The notes beneath the pieces were generated by a model. It searched no databases, was not told the origin of the DNA, and worked only from the letters and a program-made list of their open reading frames with translations. Source: Endothia cerciana (lineage: Eukaryota > Ascomycota > Sordariomycetes > Diaporthales > Cryphonectriaceae). From it: a stretch of DNA of 64,000 bases. The translations under genes were made by a program, and so were the position numbers. Shown piece by piece: positions 44,301-55,850 of the stretch. The stretch covers positions 32,538 to 96,537 of the forward strand of contig JALRMH010000079.1 of the NCBI GenBank assembly GCA_026119935.1. The letters are read 5' to 3'. Position 1 is the stretch's first letter; every line of letters starts with the position of its first letter.

Positions 44301-47300
44301 GTCATCGTCCCTGTCCTCGTCGTCGTAGTCATCGAAGAACGAAGAGGAGTACTCAGACTCTTCTAGCTGCCTGGATCTTGCATCCAGCGATTTTTGGAAC
44401 GATGAGCCTCCGGTTGACATTGTGCCGGGCATTGCTGTGAACATCGGCCGTTGTGGAAAGGATGGAATATCGGATTTCTCCCCCCACGGAAATTGGAAAA
44501 TACCGAGAGTATCGCGCTTGTTGGGTAGAGGCTGTGGATCCTCAACGATGTCCGGCAGAGCTGTGAACCTTTTGCTCCGGCGCGGCGGGCGCTGTGTCAG
44601 TGGACGAGGGTTCGAGACAGTTCGGGAGCGTTGGATACTGGGCTTGTAAAAGTCGAGAACTTCTAGTTCAGATGGGAGGGGAGTGACTTCTTCTGCCTTC
44701 TGAGTTTCGAATCCGGCATTCCAAAGTCCGGAGGAGTTCAATGTTCCATCGGAGACGGGCTTCTGCCAGAGCTGACTGCTGTTGATAGCCAAGGCCGTGT
44801 TCACCTTCCTCTTTGCAGGACGAATCGAAAGACCAGGGAGACTTGGCTCGGCCACAGGCACGTGGTATGGCTTTTCGGGTCTCACCCACATCAAGCCATC
44901 GCGGACCTCCGGGGCCTCTGGTGCTGTCCAAAGACCGTTCCCCACCGTTCCCCTTTCTGTCCGAGCTTTCAGAACAGCCGCAAAGTTGCCACTGATTTCG
45001 TACTCCGTCTCGGACTCATCCGAGTCCGGTGGTGTCGGGCTGCCTAATTGGGATGAGAGGGCCAGGAAGTTGGTGCCGGGGTTGCGGCTCGGGTCAAGTG
45101 TGCCCTGCATGAATTCCTGGTGGGCCTCAGCAAGCTTCTTCTGCCATAAGGTTGCCCGACTGCCGGGAGGGATGCCATCCATCGAGTAGACGGATGACCT
45201 TTCAGACATGAGGCTTGCCAGGCGTGCGCGGCGCGAAGCTCTCCAATCTGAGATGGCATCCGAACGAGTAGACGAGTTTCTGGATAAGACGTGTTCCAAG
45301 GATGGCTCAGCGGCCGCAGAAGTGCGCCGAGAGTCGGCGGTGGGGGACATGTCCAGAGTTGAGAGTGAATCTCGGGAGAACTCGTGCTGCATGCCATGCC
45401 AACGTGTCTCTTGCATGCCCATCTCCGCTTCCAGTTCTTTCAGAAGTGCCTGTCGGCCCGGGCTTTCAACAGATCCCCGGTCCACCTGCTCATACTTCTT
45501 CAATTGGGCCTGAATCATTTTCAGGGCCTCTTCGGGGGACGGTAATGGCGAAGGTTCTGCAGCTTCGACTATCGACATCTGCTTGGCCGGCGTCGGCCTG
45601 TGGCTCAAGACCAAGGGTTGTGGAGGAGGTTCTCTCCTTGAACCTCGTTTGTCGGAGAGAATCGAGAAGCTAAGCGTCTCCTCGCCAACCCGACGGTGCC
45701 ATGGACCTGACGATCTTGTAGATGTTGTTTCTTCGACAGGGCTTCCGTCATCGATGGGCGACCTGGAACCGTCGGAGGCCTGACTCTGCTGAACCTCCAG
45801 TGCCACGGATGTATCTAGCATAATAGTCATTTCCTCGCTGTTTGTCACAGCTGACACGGCCCGATCATCAAATGGCCTGTTCGAGTTGACGACATCGATA
45901 GCACGAGCTTGATGGACCGTCAATCCGATCTGTTGAACAGGCAGAGGAGAATAGACAGAGCCCACATTGGTCGCCGTCTCCTCGTCGAAAGTCGTTGTTG
46001 TCGATGCTGACTTGACATCTGCGAAGATCGGCAGTACTGGTGACGAAGCTCGCCTGCCATTGTATGCCACGCTGGTGCCTCGTCCAGGACTTTCTTCAGC
46101 ACCACCTTCTCCCGCGTCGTTGATGAAGCCTTGATAGGTTGCGTAAGACAACCCCCTCTGTGACCCTTGATCTTGCTCGCCGAAGATGCTGCGCGTCCGC
46201 ACTGAGGTCGTAGTTCGTTTTGAATCCCTGGAGAGAACATCATGAGCCTCGGTGTCCGCTAGAGTAGGTGAGTCGTCTATGAATGAGGTTTGCATGTTTG
46301 GAACAGATGATCTGCGTTCATATCGATCCGCCGGGGCGCCCTGGGGTGCAGGGAGGAGGAATTCGACCTTCTCGTTGAATGTCATGCTCTTCGTGTCATT
46401 AGGATGGGGCCGATCCTCTTTCGCCGATTGAGGAGGCGGAGGAAGCGGAGGGAGTGCTGTTGGGCTGCCTGGGTTAGACTGCAGTATTGATTTTCTCTGT
46501 AGCAAACTGCCTAGAGACCTGGATTTTCTAAGACCCTTGGGTGGGGAGAAAATTCCGTCTTCTTCAATATTAACGTTCTTGCGAGGAATTGGCCTCGGGC
46601 GATGGACCACAGAATTGGAGCGTGGAATTTGCATAGAGGATAGTGCCTTTTCGTTCGTCGCCGGTGCTGCGATTTTAAGAGGAGCAGGTACAGCAGTCTT
46701 AATGCCGCGATCCTTGGCGTCGTCCATGACACTGGCGACGAAGTCCGGGTCGTTATAGACAATGTTGTTCACAAACATGACTGTCTCCTGCCTCGTTGGC
46801 CCTGCCTCCGCTGCTGCCCTTCGGACCGATGCTGATCGCGGATTCATAGGGAGGCCAGTCGTAGTGCGTTGCTGCAATGGAGTCTTCACAGGCTGGGCCA
46901 CTGGTTCAGGTGATGATGGTAGCTGACGAGAAGGCCTAATGATCGGCTTGACGCTACCGCTCTCGCTGTCCTGTTGGGGTAGGCCCCGAGCTGCGGACCT
47001 GAGCGGCGGCGAAGGGGTACGAGTCGTCGCGCGTGCCATGGACGAGCTTGCTGACGAAGAAGTCCTTGGGCTGGGCCTTGGTGATCTTCTCCGAAGCTCA
47101 TCGCTGGCGGGTGATAGCTGAGCACCCGTAGTGGACGCAACCTCTAAGGTAGCAGCCTCCATCTGCTTAAGCTGGGTCATTGAAGCAATTGTGTCCTTTC
47201 GGACGATGGTCGTCGCCCGCGCGAGGCCGCTCTCTGGACTGACGCTTGTGTCGGCTCTCACAGGGAGAGTTGAGGAGCCTTGTGCAGCCAATAACGCCCT

Positions 47301-48718
47301 CCTCTCCCTCTCCATCTGAGCGGCCGTCGCTAAATCGGTTGTGGCCACCTTGTCCAGCGGATTGGTGCCACCCTGTTGGAGGACGGGGTTTGAGATCGCC
47401 AGCCTCCCCACCGTGATTGCTCTTGCTGGTGCCTTGCTGGGGTTGAAAACCGATTTCTTCGCGCCACTTTCGGGAACTCGCTGTACAGGCGCCTCGTCTG
47501 CTCGTAGAGGGGGGAAAAGTTGACCCTGGACAGGTTGCCCGCCAACTACTTGCACTTCCGTCGGAATGGTGGACTGTAGACCCCGTGACTGGCCCGGCAT
47601 CGGTACCTCCCTCGGTCGAACAAAGGCAGTCATCGAGTTGACCTGCTCGGCCTTTAAGTCTTCGTATCGACTGGGAGGGTAGTAATCATTGGATGCTGCG
47701 GTCGAATAGGACCGGGCCCTTGTGATGAGCCGCGGTGAAGGGGCTTCAGGTATCCTCCGCTCTCGATCACTCCGATCTGGGGCCACGAGTGAGGCCGAGA
47801 CCGCAGTTACAATGACTATGTCAGTCAGTGAGTTGTCCTTTCCCCCTTGCCCCTCTCAATGAGAGGCGTGAGGTAGACCCAGACTTACCGATCAAGATGG
47901 CGAGCCCGCTTGCAGGTAGGCTGCTTCTGAAAAGGTAGTCTGTTGAGGCGATTCCCAACAGCATGACCACACTGGCCTGTAGCATATGCAGGTTAGTGAC
48001 AAACAGTGACAGACTCCGAGAGCGCGACAGGACTGACCGCTAGCCACACGCCCAGTCCGATGAGTAACACCGTCACGGCCTTGGCCCGGCCTGCCTGCTG
48101 GCCGCCGTCCGGCATCTTTCCGAGGCCCCCGCTTGAGATGGCCAAGGCGGCTAAGGCCATGAGGATGATCGCATCGGCCGCTACCACGATGACGGCCATG
48201 ATGAAGATCGACGATAAGGGCACGCAGACGGTGTCGAACTGAGGTCTCGAGAATCCGACAAAGACGGCGCCCAGGCCGAATCGGCCGGCCAGGGTGCCTT
48301 GAACGATGTATTGGCCCGTCGACGCCTTCATACCATCGTATATAACCCAGAGCAGAAACTGTTCGATGGAACATCGTGCCACTTGGTCGAAGGTGGTCGT
48401 GAATATTATGCCGATCTGACATAGCTGCGTCCCGGTCGGATCTATTAATGTGGTGAAGAAGTCGATCTGCGCCCACAGAGCGGCACTGAGAAGGAAAAGA
48501 ACGAGGACCAGCCTCTTGCCGTCCCGGAAGACTGACGAGCCATGGCCCTTGACATTGAGGAACAGAGCCGCCGACGCCGCGTTGAAAACGATGCCACTGT
48601 GTCCCGCTGATTAGTATTGTCCTTCTCCCTCCCCGAACCTAGGCCGCCTGCCCCGGGAGGGTTCTACTGACAAGGTGAAGGCGGCGGTGAGCGCCGAGGT
48701 TGTTCCAGGAATCGCCAT
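41307..48718 (-). CDS. Giant membrane protein: seven-helix-like N-domain plus 2100-residue repetitive tail
   Basis: I do not recognise the family. Four exons (48718-48672, 48596-48038, 47976-47889, 47815-41307) with introns of 75, 61 and 73 bp, each with GT..AG ends and a CTRAY branch, give 2400 residues. The first 240 residues contain about seven hydrophobic segments (for example RLVLVLFLLSAALWAQIDFF, IFIMAVIVVAADAIILMALA, GLAILIVIVTAVSASLVA). All the rest is Ser/Pro/Arg-rich and predicted disordered. It contains an acidic patch (about 44280-44360), three repeats of 81-83 residues around SSTTLW and LLWSAASSP (42720-43430), two repeats of 64 residues with RHPVFAA and HPAATGYT (42060-42450), and some fourteen isolated LW motifs. 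The large exon is fully open for 6.5 kb, so it is under selection. A membrane-tethered scaffold is a reasonable guess. Confidence 0.82.
42060..42450 (-). repeat. Two 64-codon tandem repeats inside the giant gene
   Basis: Two in-frame copies offset by 192 bp encode S-KRHPVFAA-SLTS, IHPAATGYT-D and HPVFFGS-G-HPA. They lie just C-terminal of the LW repeats in the protein. The rest of the tail has similar scattered HPA/HPVF strings. Confidence 0.85.
42720..43430 (-). repeat. Three 81-83-codon tandem repeats inside the giant gene
   Basis: Three consecutive in-frame copies (phases set by AGGCTTCCTC-like sequence at 42771, 43014 and 43263 on the plus strand) encode the pattern TTLW - NW - LLWSAASSP - GLF - KSGRSxFRTT - PPAAIQINRK. 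Spacings are exact codon multiples (243 and 249 bp). Copies differ at many third positions, so they are old and kept by selection on the protein. Confidence 0.85.
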
Positions 48719-50750
48719 GGTGGCGGCGCCAGATGGCGATGGATAGAGAACAGAAAAGCCAGCCCCAGTCAATGGGATATTCAGCAATACAAAAACTTAT
48801 GAAGGACAAAGTAAACACTTCATCATGTCGTGATGATGAGGGACATGGGTATCACATAGACACGCACACCGTACTCGAGTATTCCATCTCCGTCGACTGT
48901 CGACAGAGACAATGCTCCAGCATCGTGGAGAGATGAAAGAGAGGGGAGACAAACAAGCCGGGATCATAGAGATAGACCCAATTGTCAGCGCAGTCTGAGG
49001 CAGGCGGGACTAGGAGCGGAAGGCCTGCGGCAGAAGATCAAGAATCCTCAGCGGATGCATCCCTCCACCTCAGGGCCCCCCCGTCGCGATGCGGACAGTG
49101 TCCCGATAGAGAGATAGTGTGAGGGTCTCAAACCGTGGCTGCTGGAGATAGCCAAACGGGACATGAAGCCGAGGCGGCTCGCCAGGGAAGCACAGAATGA
49201 TTGGTGCGAGCAGCTGCCAAACCAGACGAGGGGGCAGGGGCGGCGAGGCTACACGTGCCAAGGCTGCCGGGGTTGCATCGTGTCCCTGCCGAATGGTGTT
49301 TCACCTGAAACTTGGGTTGTCACAAAAGCAGCAGCACGACGTCGAGCCGCCCCAAGACGAGCTGTATCCGAGGAATCGCAGATGACCGATCCTCCTCGCA
49401 TGGAGACCGCAGGAACGGGACGGAACTCAAGAGAGCCACTATAGGTCGCGTCCGCGGCACTCCTGGGCGCCGAGAGCTGTGCAACTACCATAGTAGATCC
49501 AAGATCCGAATGGTCATCAGGGCGACGCCGGTCCCGGGCATCACAAATACGACGGAAATCTGGGCACGGACGTCCAGACAGGCAAAGAGAGGCGAGATAG
49601 CGTTGGTGACACGTGCGACATGCAGGTTTGGACGCGATCGAAACGAATCTTCACTGACAGTATCGAGGCACGGTGCCCTTCAGCAAAGGAGATGCCTGCT
49701 GTTGAGGGTTATTGAAGGTGTCTAAGGCGCCAAGTGAGGCCCTGCCGTCGAGAACCTGTGTCGTCAAGTCGCCACAGCAGCCGAGTCGAGTCGAGTCCCA
49801 GGTGGAACGGCCAGTGGCTTCAATCGCCGCGACGTTGACAGAATAGTGCGGTGTACCTGTAGCGATCTGAACTGGGCCCGTAAATGATTTGTCAGGCTTG
49901 GGCCCGGGAGAACTTCGCAGTTGAGTTCTGCACAAGCACGCCGCCCCACAGAACTCCCGGGTGGCCTTCCGAGCAGTGACACTTGATTTGCTCAACGAAG
50001 AGGCGTGAAAAAGGGCAAAGCATAAAATGTAGGGGGGTGCCTATGGGGGTGTATGCATGGATGATGGGCGATGAGACAGTCCGCGACTCCACCCGCGCGC
50101 TTCCAGTATCCTAATTTGGGACCGGCCTGTCACCTCGCCTAGCCTGGCCCGTCCTGCTCCCTCGAGAGCATCATGCCCGGCATGCTATGTTCTGGGTTGT
50201 TGAAGACCGGTCTGGACACTCACATACTATGTAGTAGTACAGGCTGCGTTACCCCTTCCTCTTCCAAGGTGGGTAGCTGACCAGATGGGCCAGGTCAGGT
50301 CATCCTGACCACCTATGCAGCATGCTATCTTGGCCCTTTACACCCTGCGTCGACATCCTGTCTGAGGCTATCGGATTCAGCTGGTGTCCCTGCCTGTGTC
50401 CGGCACTGACCTTCGCCTGGATTGCAAGGTGGCCCGATGCTGTATGTACGCTGGCCACATCCCCCGAGAGTATATCTAGGTAGGCATGTCATCTGCTCAT
50501 GGGTAGTAGGCCTGACGTCTCGAGGCTCTTTACTCCCAGGCCCGGACGAGCAGCCGAGGCAGGTCGCCCACGTCAGAGCGATCGTGTCAGTCGTCTCCGT
50601 GACCCAGTGCACAGTGTTTGCCCTCGTTCTGGCCAACCTCTACAGAGTAAACTGCCATCCAGGGCCAGGCCGTCCTGAAGTAGAACACCCTCCGGCCAGC
50701 AGCCGGCCCGGGCTGGACGTCAGCGCCTGGCCGGATCCCGAGCAGACAAG
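48719..50750. other. Upstream region of the giant membrane-protein gene
   Basis: No supportable gene in 2 kb. The left part should carry the promoter of the giant gene. Open frames of 60-140 codons occur on both strands but overlap one another, show no motif and do not link through splice sites. Confidence 0.55.
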
Positions 50751-51665
50751 ATGCCTTTTATAACCTGAAAATACCCCAAGGAGCCCTACAGCACCGCCAA
50801 GAGGTTCGGTGTCAGAGGTGTGGAGCCAACATCGTCTGCTTGAGCCACAGGAGCTGACAGGGAGACAGGAACACAAGAGCTGGAGACCATCCACAGCATT
50901 ATCAACTCCAGCTCCATCCTCCATGTCTCCTTCAACACGGACTCGTCTCTATCTCCAATGATCCTCCCAATGATAGGGTTCATGGGCTCCTTCTCCCAGG
51001 CCGAGCGCAGGCCTCGGAGACGTGTTGGACCTGTATCTCCACAGCTACATCTCAAATCGCCTCATGAGGCTGTCTCGGAACACCCGGAGCGGTCTCTGCC
51101 ACGACAGTACCCTGGAGACGTTTTCACCTTCAGGAAACGAGGACGACCAGCCCGGGTTGCCACTAAGCGTGGCGGCCAGCTACGTCGACGGCCTCGTGCT
51201 GACCTCGACGCTGAATGGGCATGTGTACAACTACCGCTCGGCCGGGGTCTTCGGGCACGCCAGCCTCGTGGAGGACGACGAGGAGAAGCTGTGGGCCATG
51301 GAGAGGACGACCAACTCGGTGATACCGGGCAGGTGGGAGAATACCGTGCCCCCCCCCTGGCCAAGTCGGAGCTGGCGAGCACGAGCGTGCTGCGGGTCAG
51401 GATCAAGACGGGCGGCGCCAAGATACGGACTGGGCCACCGTCTGCTGAGGCTGGGGATGGTAACATGGATGTCTGGAGGGGGGTGTTGCCTGTGTATCAG
51501 ACGATAGGCGAGCCGATCCCTATGCCAGAGAGGCAGCAGATGCCTGTGCCGGCACACATCACAGACTTTAGGCAGAATTTGAACGATACGGCGAGGAATT
51601 ATGCAGTAGGAGCGGCGGCACAGGCCATGCAGGTCAAGATAGCACCTAGAGAAGATGCATGGTGA
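50751..51665 (+). pseudogene. Broken FMN-binding split-barrel (PNPOx-like) gene
   Basis: The pieces belong to the fungal flavin-nucleotide-binding, pyridoxamine-oxidase-like split-barrel family. They read in order YPKEPYSTAKRFG, LETIHSIINSSSILHVSF, PMIGFMGSFSQ, then LGDVLDLYLHSYISNRLM, LPLSVAASYVDGLVL, VYNYRSAGVFGHASLVED, KLWAMERTTNSVIPGRW, and finally ASTSVLRVRIKTGGAKIR and WRGVLPVYQTIGEPIP. A likely intron (50818-50868) is still recognisable. The frame is broken by a TGA at 50766-50768, a shift near 51003-51012, and a shift at the C9 run 51351-51359. The last one alone could be a sequencing error, but three lesions argue for a dead gene. Product length would have been about 260-280 residues. 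Confidence 0.75.
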
Positions 51666-52478
51666 AGGTCCTGGGCTTCGGCGCTGGGGTATCTGTGATC
51701 ACGTTCAGTGCTGTGTGGGACTCAAAATCCAACTATATTCTGACAAGAGCTGGGCTTGAACCGTGCACCACCGCACGATTTTGTCAGGGTGGTGATACCC
51801 TCAGATGGCTGCACCGCCTCGCCACTGCTCGAGGATGATTCGAGACGAGATACACACAAAAAAAAAAAAAAATCACCACTGACCCTGCCTGTTATTAGTC
51901 ATAGGATTATGGGGCATTCCCAACGCACAGCGCGAAGCTTGAGGGCCAACCAAGTCTCGTCTGAGGGGGTGATCGAACCGAGGGTGCTTGAGTCCACATT
52001 ATGCTGTGGCTCCGGCCAAAGATTTCACCAAGCTGCGTAATTTCGTCAAATTGGCAAGTCTGCGCTCTAGCCTTTGCACCAAATCTCCAATCTCTTCGCT
52101 TTTTGGTGATCTGATCCAGCTGGTCGTTGATAAGGGCCAGTTGCCGTAACGCGTGGTTGCCAGGTGGGTGTGAAGGGGCCTCAACTGTTATTCACCGTGA
52201 ACTCACTTTGGGCTAGACTGTAGTCACTGGAGCGCTGCAATCACACTGCTACGCCTCTGCCAGAAATTTGAGGCAGCTTACTTGGTGCCATCGTCTGACA
52301 TGCTGCCGCATATAGGCAGAACAGTGGCCGGCCCTGGATCGGTAAGAAGTTGTGGGAGGGTCACGATGGCTAGTAGCAAACGATATCAGAGGCAGACCAG
52401 ACTGACGAAGATCCTTTTCATAGTTTTTATACACTATAGCATTCTAAAGATTAAGTCTGTCTACGGCCCCCTGGCCCA
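51666..52478. other. Gene-free region with a poly(A) run
   Basis: No gene is supported. A run of 15 A lies at 51858-51872. Two stretches (51745-51800 and 51970-52020) contain strings resembling the tRNA T-arm box (GGTTCAAGCC, GGTTCGATC on the minus strand), but the stems do not pair and no cloverleaf forms. The left end may include the 3' end of the FMN pseudogene. Confidence 0.5.
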
Positions 52479-54345
52479 TCACCAGTTCTCCCAGACAATG
52501 TCGGGCAGCACCGTCCTCATGACCTCCCAGTGTCCCAAGGCGCTCTTCTCGTGCCACTTCTCGAGCGCCGCCGTATCATTATTTCTCAACGTCTGCACTT
52601 GACCAGAGGCCTTGAAATCCTTGTCGGTCACCTCATGCCTGGGCGGTAGGAAAAGCTCCCTCGTGCGGCTCTGTAGCATGTCTGCTGCGGTGACCTTGCG
52701 AAACCTGACAGGCTCGTCCGTCTTGATACAAAAGATGACCATGTTGGTAAAATCGCGATTTTCTTTTTCGACGACAGCATTGTCGCGCGGGTTTTCGCGG
52801 TAGATGCGACACGAGGGGAAGACCTCACGAATAGTCTGGACAACGATCTTTGGGGGCGGGAGCACAAAGTCACCTGCGTAATTCTGGGATTATCATCAGC
52901 ACATGCGTCCTGAATCCTCACATTGGAGGGTGTCTCACAATTGCCACCACGCCGTTCGGCTTCAGCAGAGCATTGAGATTCTGCAGAAACTCCAAGGTGA
53001 AAAGGGGCACCGGCTCAGCCCCGCCTGTGAAGACGTCGTGGGCTATGTAGTCAAACTTGCTATCTGTCTTGTTGACGAGCTCTTCGGTATAGGTGATAGC
53101 ATCGGCAATGACTGGAGTATGGTTGGATGGCAGCTGAAAGTATTTGGCTGCAAACTCGTGCACCACAGGATCGATCTCAACCACAGTCGTGTCGACTCCG
53201 TGTGCAACAAGCGCTGCCGGGAGGGTACCGATCCCAAGACCTCTGACGGGCGGATCAGACTTCGGTATCATCGCGGAGGGCACAAAGGGGGGGACTCACA
53301 TCACGAGTGCCTTTGCCTCATTGTCCAGGATGGGCTCCGACGTCTCGACGAGTCGCACAGCCTCGAGCATGGTAAACACACCATAGATTGGCTCCGCGAC
53401 TCTCTTACCCTTGAATCGGATCCACTCCCCCCCGAGGAGACTGTGGTCAGCCCTCATCACCCTATACCCGTGCTCGAGGCTATCGACAACAGAGATGTAA
53501 CCCGTCGACGACTCCTTCCTGTCAACAAGCACCCACCTGTCTGCCGCCAAGGTGCTGTTGAGAGACTGTGCTGCCATGGGCGTCATGGCGTGCGTGTTGA
53601 AGAAAGCCGTGTGCAACAATGCCGGGAGAGCCAGAACTAGATATCTGGAGGGGGCGAATAGCGCGTAGGACGCGCTGAGGATCGCCTCCAACACGATGCG
53701 GGTCCAGAAGACCGTCTGTCCGATGTATTGTCCCAGAAGCTTCCCAGAAACGGACTCGACGAGCTTGTAGTACCCGTACGAAGCGATGCCGGGGGCGGCA
53801 TCACGGATGAAGCCCGGGAGACCGGACAAGTCGGCGCCCTCCAGGTAGTTGGCGGTACAGGCCACCGAGAATATTATGAGAGGGACGACCGTCAGGAGCT
53901 CGGTGATGAAAGGCCCCTGGTAGGCAGTCAAGGTTGCGCTGGCCTTGAAGAGGTAGAACTGAGCGGTGGGGATATAGATTGCGATGATGGGTAGTAGATA
54001 TGAGAGCTTGATGGGCACCAGGCGGCCGAGGTGTAGGTTACAGGCCCACCCGACAAAGAGGGCGGCAACGACGAGCTTATTGTGCCATAATGATACCGGT
54101 ATTGAGCCATATACGGGTGATAATGTGAGCTCAGAGACGTTGGCATAGACGGCGGCCAGGGCAATCAGGACGAGCGACTTGAGGTAGACGGCAGCCTGCT
54201 CCTGGCCCCATCTGGCCCACGTCTCCTCCTTGGCCTTGGACCTCAGGTCCTTCAGCTCTTTCTCGAAGGCTTCCTGCGTGAAGGAGGAGTTGACGTCCGT
54301 CACGGTGGCCTGCCTCGCCCTCTTGGCTGCTTTTCTGGGTGGCAT
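52479..54345 (-). CDS. Polytopic membrane protein with spermidine-synthase-like methyltransferase domain
   Basis: Three exons (54345-53300, 53242-52939, 52883-52479) with introns of 57 and 55 bp give 584 residues. After a basic N-terminus (MPPRKAAKRARQ) and a short coiled-coil-like helix, about six transmembrane helices occupy residues 55-265. The C-terminal half is a Rossmann domain of the spermidine/spermine-synthase superfamily: motif I is LVIGLGIGTLPAALVAHG, followed by the acidic VVEIDPVVHEFA that binds the nucleoside, IADAITY and YDYIAHDVFTGG at the catalytic loop region, then GVVAINYAGDF. True spermidine synthases are soluble and about 300 residues long, so this is a membrane-anchored relative whose substrate I cannot tell. 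The YIAHDVFTGG loop keeps the position of the key Asp. Neighbours suggest no pathway. Confidence 0.88.
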
Positions 54346-54994
54346 GGCGAGGGAGAGGGCAGGGGAGCGATGGTGCGAGCCCTCACGGTCCCAGGCTCAG
54401 AAGAAGACTTCTTGGGGCGCGGAGACGGTGGTGACGGGCCCAGCGATGACGAATAATGGATATGTACAGGGGATTTTCAGAATATGCAAGAGGCTATTGC
54501 CAAGAATGCAGGCCCAGCTGCTCCCGAAGCAAAGACGTCTGTCTGTACTATGCAAACGTGGAGATGGTGAGGACTTGATACTGTCCATCGAGTTCGACAA
54601 CAGGTGGTCTGTCCAAAGCGCTGTTCCCAACCCCTGTCGGCCCACGAGGGTTGAAACAGCTTAGGTTAGTTGAGAAACGAGGCTTACAGGGCTTGAGTGA
54701 GGGCACTAGGGTCCCCAGGGGTCTTCCCCTGGACCCCCAACGGCTACCGCCGGAAGTGGCCCACTGCCTCCCAGGCGCGCCAGGCTCTGAGCTAAGTGCT
54801 GCTTGGGGAAGCTCAACCTCAACCTGCTCCAACCTCAGCGTCGGTTAGCATGTGACGTAAACTCTCCGGGCGGGGAGCTTAGGCAGCTGTTTTCCTGTCC
54901 TGTCCTACAGAGTACAGCCACCTCCATTCCAAGGCCTTCGCACCTAAATCTCGATCCTCCCTGGACGGATCAATCGCGGTATCCTGAGGTAGCG
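54346..54994. promoter_or_regulatory. Divergent upstream region
   Basis: A 649-bp stretch between the divergent start codons of the membrane methyltransferase and the phospholipid methyltransferase. It must hold both promoters. I see no gene and no motif that I can name with confidence. Confidence 0.5.
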
Positions 54995-55850
54995 ATGGCA
55001 TCCATTCACCAAGAACACCAGCTGGTGGATCTCGGCCAGAGGAGCCTGTTCGGTGCGTTTGTCCCTCTCCGGTCCCAAGACAAGGCAATGCTATCTCCAG
55101 GAACACGCTCTCTGACTTGGAGCCTGTCAGTCTCCGCCGCTGCCATAGCGTTCAACCCGACGTTCTGGAAGTAAGTGATCCGCGTGTTGCCTCTGGTTGT
55201 TTGCAGAGTTGTGGAGGCAGGATGTCTAACCCCGTCGTCCCCACCAGCATCGTCGCCCGTCGAGGTCAGTTTGTTTCTACACCTCCCCCCGAGGAAGCTC
55301 GGCATCTAGCCCATCTGACGCCGATGCAGAGTACCGCACGCGCTTCATGACCAAAGCCTCTGGGGGCAACGCCCAGACAGCCTGCTATGCCCTCGCCGCC
55401 ACCATCTTCTCCCTCGGTCTCTGCCGCGACTTCCTCTACGAGCGGGCCCTACGACACCAGCCCTCGCACCCCCTCCTCGAGACCGACATGGCCAAATACC
55501 TCGGCTATGCCCTCATCGCGTGTGGTAATATCCTGGTCATCACGTCCACGTATGCCCTGGGCATCACCGGCACTTTCCTCGGTGACTACTTCGGCATCTT
55601 GATGGATGACATGGTCACCGGGTTTCCCTTCAATGTCTGCGATGCGCCCATGTACTACGGCTCCACCATGAGCTTCTTGGGCTCGGCGCTGTTGTATGGC
55701 AAGCCGGCGGGTATACTACTGACGGGGTGGGTCCTCGTGGTGTACCTGGTTGCGCTGCAGTACGAGAACCCGTTCACGGCCGGCATCTACGAGAGGCGGA
55801 ACGAGCAGAGGGCTTCTGGAAAGGCGTCGGAGGGCAAGAAAGAGCTTTAA
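54995..55850 (+). CDS. choB: Phosphatidyl-N-methylethanolamine/phospholipid N-methyltransferase
   Basis: ER membrane enzyme carrying out the last methylations of phosphatidylethanolamine to phosphatidylcholine (Opi3/ChoB/PEMT). Three exons (54995-55170, 55248-55264, 55330-55850) with introns of 77 and 65 bp give 237 residues; exon 2 is only 17 bp and encodes the middle of NIVARREYRTR. Family features are visible: AIAFNPTFWNIVARREYRT at the start of the membrane domain, LGYALIACGNILVITSTYALG, GDYFGILMD, and the PFNVCDAPMYYGSTMSFLG segment that precedes the SAM-binding EN motif YENPFTAGIYERR. About four hydrophobic stretches fit the known four-helix topology. The C-terminal Lys/Glu-rich tail ends in KKEL. 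Divergent from the membrane methyltransferase gene. The symbol follows Aspergillus usage. Confidence 0.9.

Noticed and set aside
51745..51800. Possible tRNA on the minus strand (GGTTCAAGCC box)
   Set aside because: The T-stem does not pair and no acceptor or anticodon stem can be formed; a second similar string at 51970-52020 fails in the same way.
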